Positions 62,843-64,000 of a stretch of 64,000 nt of DNA are shown in pieces. The stretch is taken from the NCBI GenBank assembly GCA_000987045.1, contig LAKY01000054.1:1-64000 (forward strand), read 5' to 3'. Below the pieces are notes generated by a model, which was given only the letters and a program-made list of their open reading frames with translations, did not search any database and was not told the DNA's origin. This stretch comes from Clostridiales bacterium PH28_bin88 (GTDB taxonomy: Bacteria > Bacillota > PH28-bin88). A program made the position numbers and the translations under genes. Positions within the stretch are counted from its first letter, which is position 1, and each line of letters starts with the position of its first letter.

Positions 62843-63657
62843 GCAAAGTCGAAGATGAGAAGATCACCTCTGCTGCCAACCGTTTGATAAAACTGTCCCG
62901 CAGTCTACACCGGAGACAGAAAAGGGATGAGACAGGACTCTACCTCGTAGAAGGAATCAGGCCGTTGGAGGAGGCACTAGATGCAGGTGTGACGCTGAAA
63001 TTTATTCTTTATGTTCCTCAGGTTACAGGAAAAGTTCGGGGTAGAGACCTGTTGGCAAAGGCCAAAAATGCAGGCATCCCATGCTACCAGGTAACGGAAA
63101 ACCTCTTAGTGCAATTGTCTTTCACCGAGACCCCGCAGGGTGTGATCGCTGTTGTCCAAAAGCAGCGGTATGACTTTTCTTTACTGCTCACACGGCCCGA
63201 CTCTTTCCTGTTGTTGGTGGATGGGGTGCAGGATCCGGGGAACATGGGTACAATGGTGCGCACCGCAGCGGCCGCCGGGGTTCACGGGGTTATCCTCACC
63301 AGGGGAGCGGTTGACCTCTACAACGATAAGACGCTGCGGGCTACCATGGGCGCCGTCTTTCAGGTGCCGGTTGTGGAAGACGTCCCAACCGAGGAGGCGG
63401 TTGAATGCCTGCGCGATGCAGGCATCAGGCTGGTAGCCGGCGATGTAAGCGGCAAACTTACCTACTTCGAAGGTTCTTTTACCGGCAGGGTCGCCATTGC
63501 GGTTGGCAACGAAGGTGCGGGTGTCTCGCGCACCGTCTTAGCAGCGGCGGCTGAGATAGTAAAGATTCCCTTATTAGGTCCCGCCGAATCTCTCAACGTC
63601 GCTGTAGCTACGGGAATCCTTTTGTATGAAGCAGTTCGGCAGCGATCTTCCCGGTAG
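62839..63657 (+). CDS. TrmH/SpoU family RNA methyltransferase
   Basis: A 272-residue SPOUT methyltransferase. Motif 1 is DGVQDPGNMGTMVRTAAAAG, motif 2 is AVGNEGAGVS and motif 3 is LLGPAESLNVAVATG, which makes the deep knot and binds SAM. An N-terminal substrate-binding part (residues about 1-110) precedes it. It methylates 2'-O of an rRNA or tRNA nucleotide. ATG 62839 overlaps the potassium gene's stop. In many Bacillota this gene lies directly before pheST. Confidence 0.9.
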   Translation: MSKVEDEKITSAANRLIKLSRSLHRRQKRDETGLYLVEGIRPLEEALDAGVTLKFILYVPQVTGKVRGRDLLAKAKNAGIPCYQVTENLLVQLSFTETPQGVIAVVQKQRYDFSLLLTRPDSFLLLVDGVQDPGNMGTMVRTAAAAGVHGVILTRGAVDLYNDKTLRATMGAVFQVPVVEDVPTEEAVECLRDAGIRLVAGDVSGKLTYFEGSFTGRVAIAVGNEGAGVSRTVLAAAAEIVKIPLLGPAESLNVAVATGILLYEAVRQRSSR

Positions 63658-63666
63658 GGCACTTGC

Positions 63667-63695
63667 TTGCCAAGGGTAGGGCGTTGTGCTATAAT
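63667..63695 (+). promoter_or_regulatory. Promoter before the YqzL-like gene
   Basis: TTGCCA (63667-63672), a 17-base spacer and TATAAT (63690-63695), with TGTGC just upstream of the -10, make a good promoter for the small gene that follows. Confidence 0.65.
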
Positions 63696-63739
63696 CGTTT
63701 TGAGAAAAAGTTCCCCAAAAAACATCAGGAAAGGTTGTG

Positions 63740-63838
63740 GTGCAAGTGTTCCTACCTGCCGAGATTTTTTGGAGGATTTTCGAAAAGACGGGTTCGATCA
63801 CTGCCTACATCATGTACCGGAGGCTGATCCTGCAATAA
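63740..63838 (+). CDS. YqzL-like small protein
   Basis: A 32-residue frame reads MQVFLPAEIFWRIFEKTG and then SITAYIMYRR. This is the pattern of YqzL family proteins (Phe-Pro, Trp, Phe-Glu-x-Thr-Gly-Ser, Ala-Tyr, Met-Tyr). Their function is unknown. AGGAAAGG lies upstream; GTG 63740 or neighbouring GTGs at 63737 and 63746 are possible starts. It has its own promoter. Confidence 0.65.
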   Translation: MQVFLPAEIFWRIFEKTGSITAYIMYRRLILQ

Positions 63839-63934
63839 TAATTGCAACGTGTCTTAGAACCTGTGGAGCAAAACAAAGGGGGAATAATTCGCTTTTGGCG
63901 ATTGAAACTGAATAGATCCCGAAAGGGTTAAATG

Positions 63935-64000
63935 CATTGATTGGGGAAAGTACCCTGTAGTACGCTTCCAGGGAGACCGTGCCGTGACTGAAAGCCGGTT
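63935..64000 (+). promoter_or_regulatory. Start of a T-box leader, cut by the window end
   Basis: GGGGAAAGTACCC (63943 on), CCAGGGAGACC and GACTGAAAGCCGG match the beginning of T-box stem I and the thrS leader (GGGAAAGTAC, CCAGAGAGAG). Given the upstream methyltransferase gene, the regulated gene beyond the window is probably pheS or another tRNA synthetase. Confidence 0.6.

Overview
The window looks like a chromosome segment of a spore-forming, anaerobic Bacillota of the Clostridia/Peptococcaceae-Desulfotomaculum type. This is inferred from a YtxC-type sporulation protein, T-box leaders, archaeal-type split glutamate synthase, ANTAR-controlled glutamine synthetases, manganese catalase, a multiheme c-type cytochrome and B12-dependent amino-acid chemistry. 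Genes often start with TTG or GTG behind strong Shine-Dalgarno sequences. I could not run searches, so the taxonomic placement is an inference.

Region 1 (1-19.1 kb) is an amino-acid or amino-acid-conjugate utilisation locus. It holds an opine-dehydrogenase-like enzyme, a 1214-residue fusion of a cobalamin-binding domain, a GlmE-like mutase barrel and a MutL/GlmL-like ASKHA domain, a decayed chemoreceptor, a HutC-type GntR regulator, a class-C26 gamma-glutamyl hydrolase, a complete Dpp/Opp-type ABC importer and a GSA-aminomutase-like class III aminotransferase. A nested transposon island (15.1-17.7 kb) interrupts it: an intact IS1595-family element with an 8-bp target duplication lies inside an older terminal-repeat element that also carries a broken IS4-type transposase.

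Region 2 (19.2-31.3 kb) holds an IS630 fragment, manganese catalase, an MFS exporter and a second catabolic locus: a TAXI-type TRAP transporter, a class III aminotransferase, a beta-keto acid cleavage enzyme (BKACE/KCE), two-subunit CoA transferase and a convergent RpiR regulator. A reasonable reading is import of an amino acid, transamination to a beta-keto acid, cleavage with acetyl-CoA to acetoacetate plus an acyl-CoA, and CoA transfer. A DedA membrane protein follows.

Region 3 (31.4-49.9 kb) is nitrogen assimilation. A Nudix hydrolase, asparagine synthase, a two-P-loop ATPase and an AGT-like aminotransferase lead into an ANTAR/glnA/GltB-like cluster: ANTAR1, glnA1, GltB-like, glnA2, ANTAR2, a GltB remnant, glnA3, then a five-gene split glutamate synthase (amidotransferase, FeS-FMN synthase, ferredoxin, FAD oxidoreductase, GXGXG subunit). 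Leaders of glnA1, ANTAR2 and glnA3 carry hexaloop hairpins that fit ANTAR RNA targets and overlap terminator-like stems. GlnA1 has lost ammonium-pocket residues, and a gltB remnant shows that the cluster grew by duplication.

Region 4 (49.9-64 kb) is mostly housekeeping: lipoyl synthase, tRNA-Val(GAC), Lrp and LysE-type exporter, a MEDS/PAS sensor that appears truncated, a six-heme cytochrome with a copper-amine-oxidase-like domain, a repeat array, ytxC, a DUF445 protein, a T-box-controlled thrS whose leader has an unusually long apical insert, the infC-rpmI-rplT operon with an AUU start for infC, a TrkA-type K+ subunit, a TrmH-type rRNA methyltransferase, a YqzL-like small protein and the beginning of another T-box leader, probably for pheST beyond the edge.
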